Origin: Siphonodentalium dalli
Lineage: Eukaryota; Mollusca; Scaphopoda; Gadilida; Siphonodentaliidae
Reading direction: 5' to 3'
DNA length: 64,000 nucleotides
Assembly (NCBI GenBank): GCA_032622095.1
Contig: CP136066.1
Coordinates: forward strand, 106,597,319-106,661,318
Position 1 is the first letter of the stretch, and every line of letters starts with the position of its first letter. A model generated the notes under the pieces. It saw only the letters and a list, made by a program, of their open reading frames with translations. It did not search any database and had not been told where the DNA came from. Shown here piece after piece: positions 45,991 through 56,391 of the stretch. The position numbers and the translations under genes were made by a program.

Positions 45991-46187
45991 TTAACCCTTT
46001 CATGACGGGAGCTTCACATATATAAGAGAATACACTGGTTTACAAGGTCAAGGCAAATATTGTTAGGCCAATGCATTGTCTTTAATATATATGCGGTGCT
46101 CCCTATGGTAGACTCGCATACTTAAGAGAATGCATTTGCACAGGGTTTTCGCAAAATTTCAGGAATCTCCAGTCATTGAAGGGTTAA
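45991..46187 (+). mobile_element. TTAA MITE family A, copy 4
   Basis: TTAA at 45991-45994 and 46184-46187. Left end CCCTTTCATGACGGGAGCT; right end CTCCAGTCATTGAAGGG. The interior is as in copies 1 and 2. Its right TTAA is also the left TTAA of the next element. Confidence 0.8.
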
Positions 46188-46337
46188 CCCTTTCAGTGCC
46201 AAGTCCGATTTTTGTATCAACCCATATTTCCTTGATCATTTTTCAAATGTATTGATTATAATAATGTGATACATTTGAAAAATGATCAAGGAAATATGGG
46301 TTGATACAAAAATCGGACTTGGCACTGAAAGGGTTAA
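46184..46337. mobile_element. 146-bp near-perfect palindromic TTAA MITE (family E)
   Basis: The element at 46188-46333 is flanked by TTAA at 46184-46187 and 46334-46337. Each arm is about 66 bp (CCCTTTCAGTGCCAAGTCCG inward) with a loop of roughly 14 bp around TTGATTATAATAATG. CCCTTT ends and a TTAA duplication suggest the piggyBac superfamily. Confidence 0.85.
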
Positions 46338-46680
46338 TTGAGAAAAGTTCTACTGACAGTTGGGCAGAAAAATGACTTCCATGATTTGCCACAAATCAGC
46401 TTGTCTGGTAATGAACTCATAAAATATCAAACTAATCAGAAAGCAGATACTTCAGTCGAGAATACTCCTTCAAGGTAATTTTTTTGTTCAAAAGAATTTA
46501 AAGATGGTATATCTTTTGTCTGACCTTTCTGTATAGATTCAGGGGTATAAAATAATACTTTTGGCTCAGAGAGACCAGTCAACTGTAACTGCTGCTACTA
46601 TGATATAATTATTTTCCCCATATTAATTTCTAAGAAATACAAAAACAAAAATATGGCTATTTTTAGAACACTACTACATT
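46338..46680. other. No gene seen
   Basis: Short unique stretch. Confidence 0.4.
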
Positions 46681-47612
46681 TTTAGCTCATCTTGACTTGT
46701 CAAGTTTGATCTATGGCAATGGGTTGGTGTCCGTCATCCATCCATCAACAATTTCCTTTGGCACATCCTACTGGCTACATTTCTCATCTGATCGTCACCA
46801 AACTTCATATGAATTTTCGGGGTGACTTCAAGATGGGAGCCATTGATTATTCCGGAATTCATTAAAAAAAAACATGGCTTCTAGCAGCCATCTTGAATTT
46901 CGCATTTAAATTCATCGACACACCCTGCAGCCCACATTTATTGGAAAATTGTTTTGAAAATTCACAGGCATTGTTTAGGATCACTAGATAGGAGCTATCA
47001 AATTTGAAAGATTTTTATGAAAAACATCACCACCGGCAGCCATCTTTGAATTTACTCTTTGCATGACTAAATCTTTTGGCACACCCAGCAGACCACATCC
47101 CTTTTATATCAGATCATCACCAAACTTCATATGAATCTTTGGGGTTTTCCAAATTAAAAAAAAAACCATTGCCATCTTGAATTTTACTCTTTGCATGACT
47201 AAATCCTTCAGCACACCCTACAAGCCACATCCCTTATCCGATCGTCAACAAATTACATATGGATCTTCGGGTGGCCTCTGAACGGGAGCTGTCAATTTTT
47301 TCCAAAATTAATTAAAAAACATGGCAGCCAGCGGTCATTTTGGATTTCACATTTGAATTTATCAGCACACCCTGCAGCCCACATTTGTTGGAGAATTGCT
47401 TTGGAAATTTACGGGCATGTTTAGGATCACCTCCAGATGGGAGCTACCAAATTTGAAGGATTTTCGATGGATTTTACTGTTTGCATCACTAAATCTTTGG
47501 AGACTCTGTACAGATATTTTTATCCCATTATGGTTGAATCTGAATTTGAAAGATCACACCCTGTAGCTCGCTTTTATGGATGGATATTTTTGAATTTTTA
47601 CAGGCATTTATA
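46681..47612 (+). repeat. Dispersed repeat with ~180-210 bp tandem units
   Basis: Starts TTTTAGCTCATCTTGACTTG with GTCCGTCATCCATCCATC. Units then repeat CACACCCTGCAGCCCACAT, GATCGTCACCAAACTTCATA and GCAGCCATCTTGAATTT. Ends indistinctly where the next repeat begins. Confidence 0.65.
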
Positions 47613-47616
47613 TCAT

Positions 47617-48588
47617 TGTCCCCCGACGTTTCCGTCGGAGGACTATAGAAATGACCCTCGTCCGTCCGTCCGTCCGTCTGTGCGTCCGTCCGTCCGTGCG
47701 TCTGTCCGTCCGTGCGTCCGAGATTGGGTACCTTCATGGTGTAATCAACTCCTCCTACAGTTTTAAACGTAGAGATTTGAAACTCTGGGATATTGTTCCT
47801 AACATGTTGGTGATTTGCAACATCTATATAGCTAATCAAAAATAAAATGTTTTCCATATTTTTGAGGGGGTTTTCGACTTAGAAAATTTGGAACATTTTT
47901 GCCTTTTGGATGAGATTGGGTACCTTCATGGTGTAATCAACTCCTCCTACAGTTTTAAATGTAGAGATTTGAAACTCTGGGATATTGTTCCTAACATGTT
48001 GGTGATTTGCAACATCTATATAGCTAATAAAAAATATCATTTTTTCCATATTTTTGGGGGGTTTTCGACTTAGAAAATTTGGAACATTTTTGCCTTTTGG
48101 ATGAGATTTGGTACCTTCATGGTGTAATCAACTCCTCCTACAGTTTTAAATGTAGAGATTTGAAACTCTGGGATATTGTTCCTAACATGTTGGTGATTTG
48201 CAACATCTATATAGCTAATAAAAAATATCATTTTTTCCATATTTTTGGGGTGTTTTCGACTTAGAAAATTTGGAACATTTTTGCCTTTTGGATGAGATTG
48301 GGTACCTTCATGGTGTAATCAACTCCTCCTACAGTTTTAAATGTAGAGATTTGAAACTCTGGGATATTGTTCCTAACATGTTGGTGATTTGCAACATCTA
48401 TATAGCTAATACAATAATATCATTTTTTTCGCGTTTGCATGCGTTTGTTCATCGGGTTGTTTTGTCCAAGAAATTTTGCCATGAAATTTTGTGGTGGTTT
48501 GCAACATCTATATACTGTATAACATTGTTGCAAATAGTATCCTTCTAACAAATCCAATCATGAAGTTTACCACTCGAGTCGGGGGACA
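47617..48588 (+). repeat. TCCGTC-class element with four ~191-bp units and inverted ends
   Basis: Starts TGTCCCCCGACG and ends GTCGGGGGACA. After a run of TCCG/TGCG repeats at 47659-47719, units begin at 47720, 47912, 48103 and 48294 with GAGATTGGGTACCTTCATGG. Units two to four are almost identical; the last is cut and continued by a diverged tail. The serial frames MEHFCLLDEI... are by-products. Confidence 0.8.
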
Positions 48589-48696
48589 TGTGGTCTGCGA
48601 CCTTTTATTGTGTTTGCATCATTAGGTGACATATTTGAACTGTTTCTCTTGTGTTTGTTTGGGAACAACAATGCATATGTGCCTTCAAAACAAGTT

Positions 48697-48926
48697 TTAA
48701 CCCTTGCTCCACTAAAGCGACATTGACGAGTAGTTATCTCACAGGAAATGTTCAAATAATAAGTTCAACAAACGAACATTTCCCTCAAATTACCTTAATA
48801 ATTAGGACTCCTTCTTCACTTTTATTTATCTGACGTACGTCCCTTAACTTCAAATGAATAATAGATCATTCCAATGTATACTTTAGTAACTAAATGGCAG
48901 AATCCATTTAGTATAGAAAGGGTTAA
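48697..48926. mobile_element. TTAA element family C, copy 2 (uninterrupted)
   Basis: TTAA at 48697-48700 and 48923-48926. Right end ATTTAGTATAGAAAGGG as in the copy at 24.5 kb. The sequence GTCCCTTAACTTCAAATG at about 48840 contains the TTAA occupied by family D in that other copy. Confidence 0.75.
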
Positions 48927-49595
48927 ATAACTTTTGTTTGTTGTTGTTTTAAGGGGTGCCAGGAAGTGATAAAGCATCTTTAAAGGGAAAATCCCGTCTG
49001 AAATTTGTGAATCAGACAAAATTATTATCAAAATGTATGAGGCACTGGTTCAGTATGATGTTTTCATTGCTCTTTCATGTACCATTCGTAAAAACATGAC
49101 ACTTGGACTACTGAATAATATAAAGATTTCTTCTTTCCTTTGTTCCAAAATAAACACTCATAAACATAAGGGAGTTATTCCGCCAGATTCACTTTATACA
49201 ATTCATACAAAAGAATAATGTTGTGCGCTGCCAATATTGGTACAGCATTTATGATTGTAATACGACCTTGCCCAAACCTACATACAAGGCTCGTCCCGAT
49301 TGGTGTGTAACCTGTATTCCCATGGATACATGAACGTCGATTTGGTAAAATTCTAGATATCTGAATTGTACCACAAAAAAATGTGGTACAATCAGTGCAA
49401 TGCTGCCAACGCCTCAACTTTCAGAACGCTCATTTTTCAAACCACTATGAACTGGTTTATATCATGCTATAGACTGAAGAAAGAGACATATCATGGCTAA
49501 CTACAGTCTATGTAAACATACACTCAGATTCATACTGATACTGAGTCTATTGCATTCCCATCAACTTTTCATTTCTGAACGGTTGCGGGCTTCCC
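48927..49595. other. No gene recognised
   Basis: Frames at 49033-49218 and 49175-49417 overlap on opposite strands and show no known motif. Confidence 0.4.
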
Positions 49596-50617
49596 CCAAA
49601 TTACAGGACACACTATAAGGTGTATGCCGATGCCGGCTCCAAATAAAAGGTGTAAACGGGGTGTTATGTGACGTTTGGTCTGTTGTTTCTCAATGGATAT
49701 TAATGAAATTTGGTGTATATGTCCGGACTGGGCCATGGAATACAATAACGTTTTAATTGTTTTTAAATTCACAAATTTGTTGATTTTATTTAACTTTTTA
49801 AAAGTGTAAACGGCCGGCTGTATGAAAACGACGTCAGGATTCCATCTGTCTAGTTGTTTCAGTTTGGTTGTGGTGATGGAGAGCGTTGTTTTCATTCCAC
49901 CTTTGAATGTTGACGTCGTCGGAAATTGGGGCTTGATACCGAGACCACTATTTGAATATCAATGTGCACTTCATAAACTTCATTGAGTTTGATATCTTTT
50001 GTTAACATATTCATGTATGTCTCATGTTTGTTACTATATTTTATGTGTTTATTATATACCGGTATGCATTATGATTAAATAAAGTTATCATTTAAAATAA
50101 ATGTATTTAAATTTTTATTTCGCCAAAACCTCAAATGCCCCAAAACACAATAGTCTAGAGTCGCCAATTCACCTTTTAATTGGAGCCGGCCGCTTACACT
50201 TTACAGAACGAAAAATTTAATAAAATCAACAAATTTGTGATTTTAAAAACGATTCAAACGTCAATGTATTCCATGCCATAACCCGGACATATGTACTAAA
50301 TTTCAGTCAAATCCATTTATAAACAAAGAAAATAATGCGACATAAAGTCCGCTTACAACTTTTAATTGGAGCCGGCCGTTTACACTTTATAGTGTGCTTC
50401 AGAACGAAAAAGTTGAATAAAATCAACAAATTTGTGAATTTAAAAACAATTCAACCGTTATTGTATTCCATGTCCCAGTCTGGACATATATACACCAAAT
50501 TTCATTAATATCCATTGAGAAACAACGGACCAAACGCCACATAACACCCCGTTTACACCTTTTATTTGGAGCCGGCCTCGACCTCGGCATACACTTTATA
50601 GTGTGTCCCCAAATTAC
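49596..50617. mobile_element. Mutator-like element with ~210-bp ends, right end duplicated
   Basis: The element at 49605-50608 is flanked by the 9-bp duplication CCAAATTAC (49596-49604 and 50609-50617). The left arm (49606 to about 49818) starts GGACACACTATAAGG. Its inverse at 50401-50608 ends TTTATAGTGTGTCC. A second, more diverged copy of the right arm lies in tandem at about 50180-50400. The centre has AATAAA signals near 50080 and a stretch 49900-49985 that could be coding but is unrecognised. No transposase. Confidence 0.7.
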
Positions 50618-51016
50618 GTCACACCGCGCTAAAAATAAATCTGAAATTAGATGTGATTGACAGGTGTAAAAATGGTCACATGCCAGTGCCGTCATGACTG
50701 CTTCAACCCATGTGAAGCCGATTCTAAGAATCGGAATTAATAGTTGCCGGGTTTGTGACTTTTCGTTCGGCGGTTGTTTTACTGACAATAAAGGGAAACA
50801 GCTTCCGGGATCCAGAATAAAATATACAATAACTATATATAAAGACAGATCTTCTTGAAATTATAAAAAATGTCAATTTATGTGGATTTCTTGGACTCAG
50901 AACTAATTATTTTTGAGATTGGCCAGGCGATTTGTCGCCCATGTTGAGTTGTCAAAAAATAACACAAATCAACGGCCACGAATAAAAAATACATGAATGT
51001 CGGGACTATCTGTTAA
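50618..51016. other. No gene seen
   Basis: Unique sequence between the Mutator-like element and the proline-rich frame. Confidence 0.4.
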
Positions 51017-51040
51017 AACAACTACAGAACTATAAAAAAA

Positions 51041-51298
51041 ATGTACCTTGACATAACAAAACAATCTATCAGTTCCCCAGTACCGGCAGTAGCACCACCG
51101 CAGCCAAAACGAACGAAGGGCAACACAATTCTACCACCAACGCCACCGAAACCCATCCGACCTTACACAGCCGTATTATTAGCTCCAAAGATTGTACCAG
51201 TTGTACCCAAATTACAGTCTGCAATCCAAATACCGGTTATTCATGATTTTAAACTTTCGACCGCTCGTCAACAATCTACTTTATATGTCGATTTGTGA
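51041..51298 (+). CDS. Proline-rich open frame, unknown function
   Basis: An 85-residue frame from ATG (after AAAAAAA) to TGA at 51296-51298. The composition is not AT-driven like most frames here: residues 11-60 are rich in Pro, Val and Lys (SSPVPAVAPPQPKRTKGN, then ILPPTPPKPIRPYTAVLL). This is a low-complexity, probably disordered segment with no signal peptide or membrane span. I recognise no family. It could be a single small gene, the last exon of a longer gene, or captured sequence. There is an in-frame stop (TAA 51014-51016) just upstream, so the frame is not obviously an internal exon. No TATA box or poly(A) signal is convincingly placed. It lies between a Mutator-like element and a TIR element. 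Confidence 0.25.
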   Translation: MYLDITKQSISSPVPAVAPPQPKRTKGNTILPPTPPKPIRPYTAVLLAPKIVPVVPKLQSAIQIPVIHDFKLSTARQQSTLYVDL

Positions 51299-51361
51299 AT
51301 TTCTCTTCCGGTATAACATGACGTCATGGATACTATTTTAACTACCTTTAGCCACACCTTT

Positions 51362-52526
51362 TAGTCCAGGAGATCGGGAGGTAGTGTTGCTCATATTGAC
51401 GGACAAGCTGCGACCATGTTATTTTTAATGTTTTAGGTATGGTAATGAAGAAAAATCATGATAGCAAGAACAAATTTGTAGCCTTCTTTGTTTTTTTTCG
51501 ATTTTTTGGGCATTTTTCGACATTTTAAGCCCAAAATTTTCATTTGTTTTTCAATGTGTAAAGATTTCATTTTAGTATGATTTTGGTGATTAAGTTGAAT
51601 AGTAATTGTGTTAATAATGTTAAATAACTAATTGTGCTAAAAAATTGAAGAATTTAAATGTTTTTGTTTCAATTTTTTACCATTTTTTTTACGCAAAATC
51701 ATCCAAATTGCAACCATTTCATCTTAGTATGATTTTAAGGTTAAAATTCACCATAATTATTTTAATATTGTTAAATAATTTACAACTTGGCTTCTACAAT
51801 GTTTTTAAATGGATTTAAGAAGGTTTCTACTTGTTTTCTAAGTTGAGGGGGGTCTAATTCAAATCCAATTAAACATTGTACTGTTCAAAATTAGATAAAT
51901 TTCTTAAGGCATATGGTAGATATACGTAACTAGTTTCCAAAACGTATACATATGCCTTTCTATCCTGTGCGTTATGCACGCGAGTCGGATTTTACAAATT
52001 AAATTATGATAAAAAACCCTGAATTTTGGGTGTGGTCACATTTGTGGTCATAATATTCCGATTAGAGAGTGGATGGACATGGGGCATGCGACACTATGCA
52101 GTATATATGTATATAACAAGCATGCATGAGACATTAGTATCTTTCTACTAAACTGTGCTTCCAGAGTTATCAGGAATCGAGTATCGGTGTTATTTCTTAC
52201 TTTTTTTTCTTGCTAACATTGCTTAAAAGTTGAAGGACATAATAAGGAACAAAATGAGTTGGGAGAAGTTAAGTCCCAGGGGGTGCAAGGATATCCATAT
52301 TAGCTCCCGGACTAGTAGTAATATGACGTCGCCGCAAAATTCTTTCATTTTCGGTCATCGGGTAGGTCAATAAAAACACATTTTTCGCCAATTAAGCTAC
52401 AAATTCACCACTGCTATCATGGATTTTCGTAATCTACATATATTTTACTACAAAATTAGACCGGATAGCACTTGTCCGTCAAAATGAGCAACATTTGTTA
52501 TTTATTGGGGTCGATCTCCTGGACTA
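51362..52526. mobile_element. Inverted-repeat element, 1165 bp
   Basis: Left end TAGTCCAGGAGATCG and right end CGATCTCCTGGACTA. The arms continue inward with gaps for about 130 bp (TTGCTCATATTGACGGACAAG with its inverse as cores TGACGGACAAG / CTTGTCCGTCA, and ATCATGATAGCA with its counterpart). The TA at each tip could be a TA duplication. The interior is T-rich with no transposase. Confidence 0.65.
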
Positions 52527-52564
52527 TTTGGAATTTCCACACCAAGACACGTGACATGTTACTA

Positions 52565-53100
52565 GTTTTTAGCTCACCTGAGATGAAGTTTCCGGTGGAG
52601 CTATAGTCATCACTCCTCGTCCGTCCATCCGTCCGTCCGTCAACAATTTTTTAAACATCTTCTCCTCTGAAACCATCATACCGAATTGGTTCATATTTGG
52701 TGTGGATGTTCCCTAGGTGACTCTCATTCAGATTTGTTCAAATGAGGTCACTGGGTCAAATAGGTGCGAAACCAGGGCCATAACTCTATTCCTCCATAGT
52801 AATTCTTACAACGACTTGTCCAGAACCATTGTGCCGATTTAGCTAATATTTGGTATGGAGGGTCCTGGGTGACTGGTGTTCAGATTTGTTCAAATGAGGT
52901 CACCAGGTTGATTAGTTGAGAAACCAGGGCCATAACTCTGTTCCTCCATAGTAATTCTTAGAATGACATCTTATCAATAAACAGTCGGCCGATTTAGCTT
53001 ATATTTGGTACTGAGGGACCTTGGGTGACTGGGAATCAGATTTGTTCAAATTGGGTCACTGGGTCAAATAGGGGCAGAGCCAGGGACATAACTCTAAAAA
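52565..53100 (+). repeat. TCCGTC-class repeat, 'GCTCACCTGAG' family, copy 1
   Basis: Begins TTTTTAGCTCACCTGAGATG, then GGTGGAGCTATAGTCATCAC, TCCGTCCATCCGTCCGTCC, and about three units with TTCAGATTTGTTCAAATGAG and CAGGGCCATAACTC. Confidence 0.75.
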
Positions 53101-53137
53101 CAAAAAAAATTACATTTTTGCATTTTGATCATTGATT

Positions 53138-53545
53138 TTTAGCTCACCTGAGACAAAGTCTCCGGTGGAGCTATAGTCAATACTCCTCGTCCGTCGTCCA
53201 TCCATACGTCTATCTGTCCGTCCGTCCATCCGTCCATGAACAATTCTTTGAACATCTTCTCCTCTGAAACCATAATGCCGAATTGGTTCATATTTGGTGT
53301 GGTGGATGTTCCCTAGGTGACTGTCATTTAGATTTGTTCAAATGAGGTCACTGTGTCAAATAGTTGCGAAACCAGGGCCATAACTATATTCCTCCTTGGT
53401 AATTCTTATAACGACTTCTTGTCTAGAACCATTATGCCGAATTAGTTTATATTTGGTATGGAGGGTCATTGAATGACTGGGGTTCAGATTTGTTCAAATT
53501 GGGTCAAATAGGGGTGGAGCCAGGGACATAATTCTAAAAAAAATA
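53138..53545 (+). repeat. TCCGTC-class repeat, 'GCTCACCTGAG' family, copy 2
   Basis: Same head (TTTTTAGCTCACCTGAGACA) and two units, ending AGGGACATAATTCTAAAA. Directly follows copy 1 in the same orientation. Confidence 0.75.
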
Positions 53546-53860
53546 ATAAAAAATTCAGATTGAACTCCTTGATCAATTTAACATACAAAAAAAAAAATAT
53601 ATCACCATCCCCCACATGACCCAGACCCCACCCTGCCCCCAACCAACAGCATTCCACCCCATCTCATCTCCTAACTCACAGGATCTCTCCCACCAGCAGA
53701 TTAAGTCAATTGTATTAGCTACAGACAGAGAGAGAGAGTTAATATAAATACACAGTCATCAGTTGAGATGTTTATCAGGCTGACAGGTGTGAACTAATGC
53801 TTAGCTAGCACTCATGCCAGTGTGTGTTATTAAAATAAAATAAAAACAAATTATTATTCT
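53546..53860. other. No gene seen
   Basis: C-rich stretch 53606-53670 and an AG-rich stretch near 53728. Confidence 0.4.
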
Positions 53861-55356
53861 CTAACCTGAATTTAGTGTGTCTGGCATTTGCAGAATGAGG
53901 TCCCCAGAAGGTGAATTTAGTTATGCTACCCTGCACAGCAGGCTAGCATCACCAAATACACTAGCCAGGGTCCTCATTCTGCTTAGGCCTCATCTTCTGG
54001 GAAGTATATAGGCACTTAAATTGACATTTTTACTTACTTTTTCCCTTCTGTTTAGTTTCTATATCCCCTAATTTGTGAATATAAAATGCATAATTGAGGT
54101 GCCCAATGGGTGCACATCACCAAGGTATGCGGCTTATACGGACCCTGGCTCTTACGGACCCTGGCTTTTACGGACCCCGGCTCATACGGACCTCAATTAA
54201 AATATGCAATTTTCAAACTTATATTTATGAATTTAATATCTAATTATGATTGTCATTTTACATATATATCTGTATTAATTGAGAATTTCGGTGATTTTTT
54301 TTTGTGATTTTCAAACTTATATTTATGAAAATATAGCTGATTTTTTCAGTGATTTTCAAACTTATATTTATGAATTTAATATATAATTATGATCGTCATT
54401 TCACACATATATCTGTATTAATTGAGAATTTTTGTGATGTTCTGGCTTGAAAAAGCATTTAATTAATCTCTTCATCGTTGTATAAACACGCGTGTGTGAT
54501 CCCTTTATGTCGTTGTATAAACAGACATGCGGTGATAAATGGTCAGTGAATGGTGATCAGGATGAATCCACTGAGTTTGATTTGTTATGAAAACATGTTA
54601 GTAAAAACACAACTTGTTTCAACTGATTTATTGTCCCTGCGTGATCCCTTATATTGTTGTATAAACAGACACGCGATGATGAATGGTCAGTGAATGGTGA
54701 TCAGTATGAATCCACTGAGTTTGATTTGTTATGAAAACATGTTAGTAAAAACACAACTGGTATATATTCAACTGATTTATTTTTGACTGGCATAATTCCA
54801 CAATGATTGCATTGAACCTGAATGTTCTACTTGCGAGCACAACAGCTACTACTCGTCGATGAGGATAACTGCCAGCAAACTACTGAAAGAAGCCGCCAAG
54901 CTGTACGCCCCAATTTAGATAATGTTCCTCTGATGTACCGTTGTTCCATTTTTTTTTATATCATCAGATTTGTTGTTATCTTAGTATGTATGTTGTCAGT
55001 ATTTTTATTTTATTTAAATAAACATAAAAAATAAAATTGTATATTTTAATTGAGGTCCGTATGAGCCAGGGTCCGTATAAGCCGAGGGTCCGTATAAGCC
55101 AGGGTCCGTATCAGTCGGTGGTCCGTATGAGCCAGGGTCCGTAAGAGCCAGGGTCCGTATCAGCCGGCATTCATCACCAACTTTAACTGGAGAACTTCAA
55201 TCTGATGCTATGTCTCCCATAGCAGTTGAGGCCTAAACAGAATGAGGTCCCCAGAGGATGAATTTGGTGATGCTAGCCCACATTGCAGGATTGCGTCATT
55301 AAATTCATCCTTTGGGGACCTCATTCTGCAAATGTCAGACACTATGTTCAGGCTTG
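53861..55356. mobile_element. Composite inverted-repeat element with internal palindromes
   Basis: Left arm 53861-53990 and right arm 55231-55356 are inverses (AACCTGAATTTAGTGTGTCTG against its counterpart ending TATGTTCAGGCTT). Each arm itself contains the palindromic pair GCAGAATGAGGTCC / GGACCTCATTCTGC. Element S (54131-55165) lies inside, either as its core or as a later insertion. Confidence 0.6.
54131..55165. mobile_element. Element S, with tandem 16-bp units as inverted ends
   Basis: The left end has four units of GGCTTATACGGACCCT type (54131-54195) leading into CTCAATTAAAATATGCAATT. The right end has about seven inverted units of AGGGTCCGTATAAGCC type (55052-55165) preceded by the inverse AATTGAGG. 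Inside are two ~150-bp direct repeats sharing GTCAGTGAATGGTGATCAG (about 54470-54640 and 54645-54780). A short frame at 54822-55034 has a hydrophobic C-terminus (FFYIIRFVVILVCMLSVFLF) and is unassigned. Confidence 0.75.
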
Positions 55357-55583
55357 ACTGTTCCAATATTATTTTCTTAACCACCAGTATCCAGTTCAAC
55401 TCATTATACCCTGATTTTGCAAAGAACACTTGGGGGGTATATTGGATTGAATTTGTCAGTCTCTATGTCAGACTGTTCTCCCATCCATCCATCTGTCATT
55501 ATGTCTCTATCCATCCATCAATTGTTTTCTTCTCCAGATACATATTAAAGTCCAAATGGGTTTATATATTTAGGTGTGGATGT

Positions 55584-56085
55584 GGTGGAGCTATAGTCAT
55601 CACTCCTCGTCCGTCCATCCGTCCGACAACAATTCTTTGAACATCTTCTCCTCTGGAATCATAAGACCAAATGGGTTCATATTTGGTGTGTAGGTTCCCT
55701 AGGTGATTCTCATTCAGATTTGTTCAAATGCGGTCACTGGGTCAAATAGTTGCGAAGCCAGGGCCATAACTCTTTCCCACCATAGTAATTCTTTTAAACA
55801 TCTTCAGAACGATAAGACTGAATGGTTTCATATTTGGTGTGGATGTTCCCTAGGTGACTCGCATTCAGATTTGTTCAAATGAGTTCACTTGGTGAAATAG
55901 TTGTGAAGCCAGGGCCATAACTCTTTCCCTCCATAGTATTCTTAAAATGACTTCTTCTCAAATACCATCAAGCTATATGGGTTCATATTTGGTATGAAGG
56001 ATCCTTGGGTGACTGGGGTTCAGATTTGTTCAAATCAGGTCACTGGGTCAAATGTGGGCGGGGCCAGGGACATAACTCCAATTTT
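55584..56085 (+). repeat. TCCGTC-class repeat, 'GCTCACCTGAG' family, copy 3
   Basis: Starts GGTGGAGCTATAGTCATCAC (the head is cut), then TCCGTCCATCCGTCC. Three units follow with CATATTTGGTGTG, TTCAGATTTGTTCAAAT and AGCCAGGGCCATAACTC. Confidence 0.75.
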
Positions 56086-56391
56086 TTTTTTTTAGATTTA
56101 ACTCTTTAGATATCTACTTCTTTTAAAGTGATTATGAAAAGTTTTGACTGTTGTGGTCTCCATAGTCTCAGTCTTTGCAGTCTGGTGAGCGACCCCACAG
56201 TCATTGACTGTCTTGTTTATTGGGGCACACATTTATTAGAGTTAAGTTTGATTGGCGGTAATTACAAGAAATCCCAGGTTTGGGAAATGAAAACTGAACG
56301 AAAGGTTGTTAGACCCACTATTTTTTATATGTGGGTATGTAGTTTACTCCAGACTGGGCTAACTACTAATACTGAAAGAAATAAATATACC
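56086..56391. other. No gene recognised
   Basis: A 90-codon frame at 56128-56400 has no assignable motif. Confidence 0.35.

Noticed and set aside
47888-48548. Serial near-identical small proteins starting MEHFCLLDE
   Set aside because: They follow the 191-bp DNA repeat period exactly; the repetition is of DNA units, not of genes.
54822-55034. 70-codon frame with hydrophobic C-terminus as a membrane protein
   Set aside because: Lies inside element S, AT-rich, no homologous pattern recognised; kept only as a note under that element.
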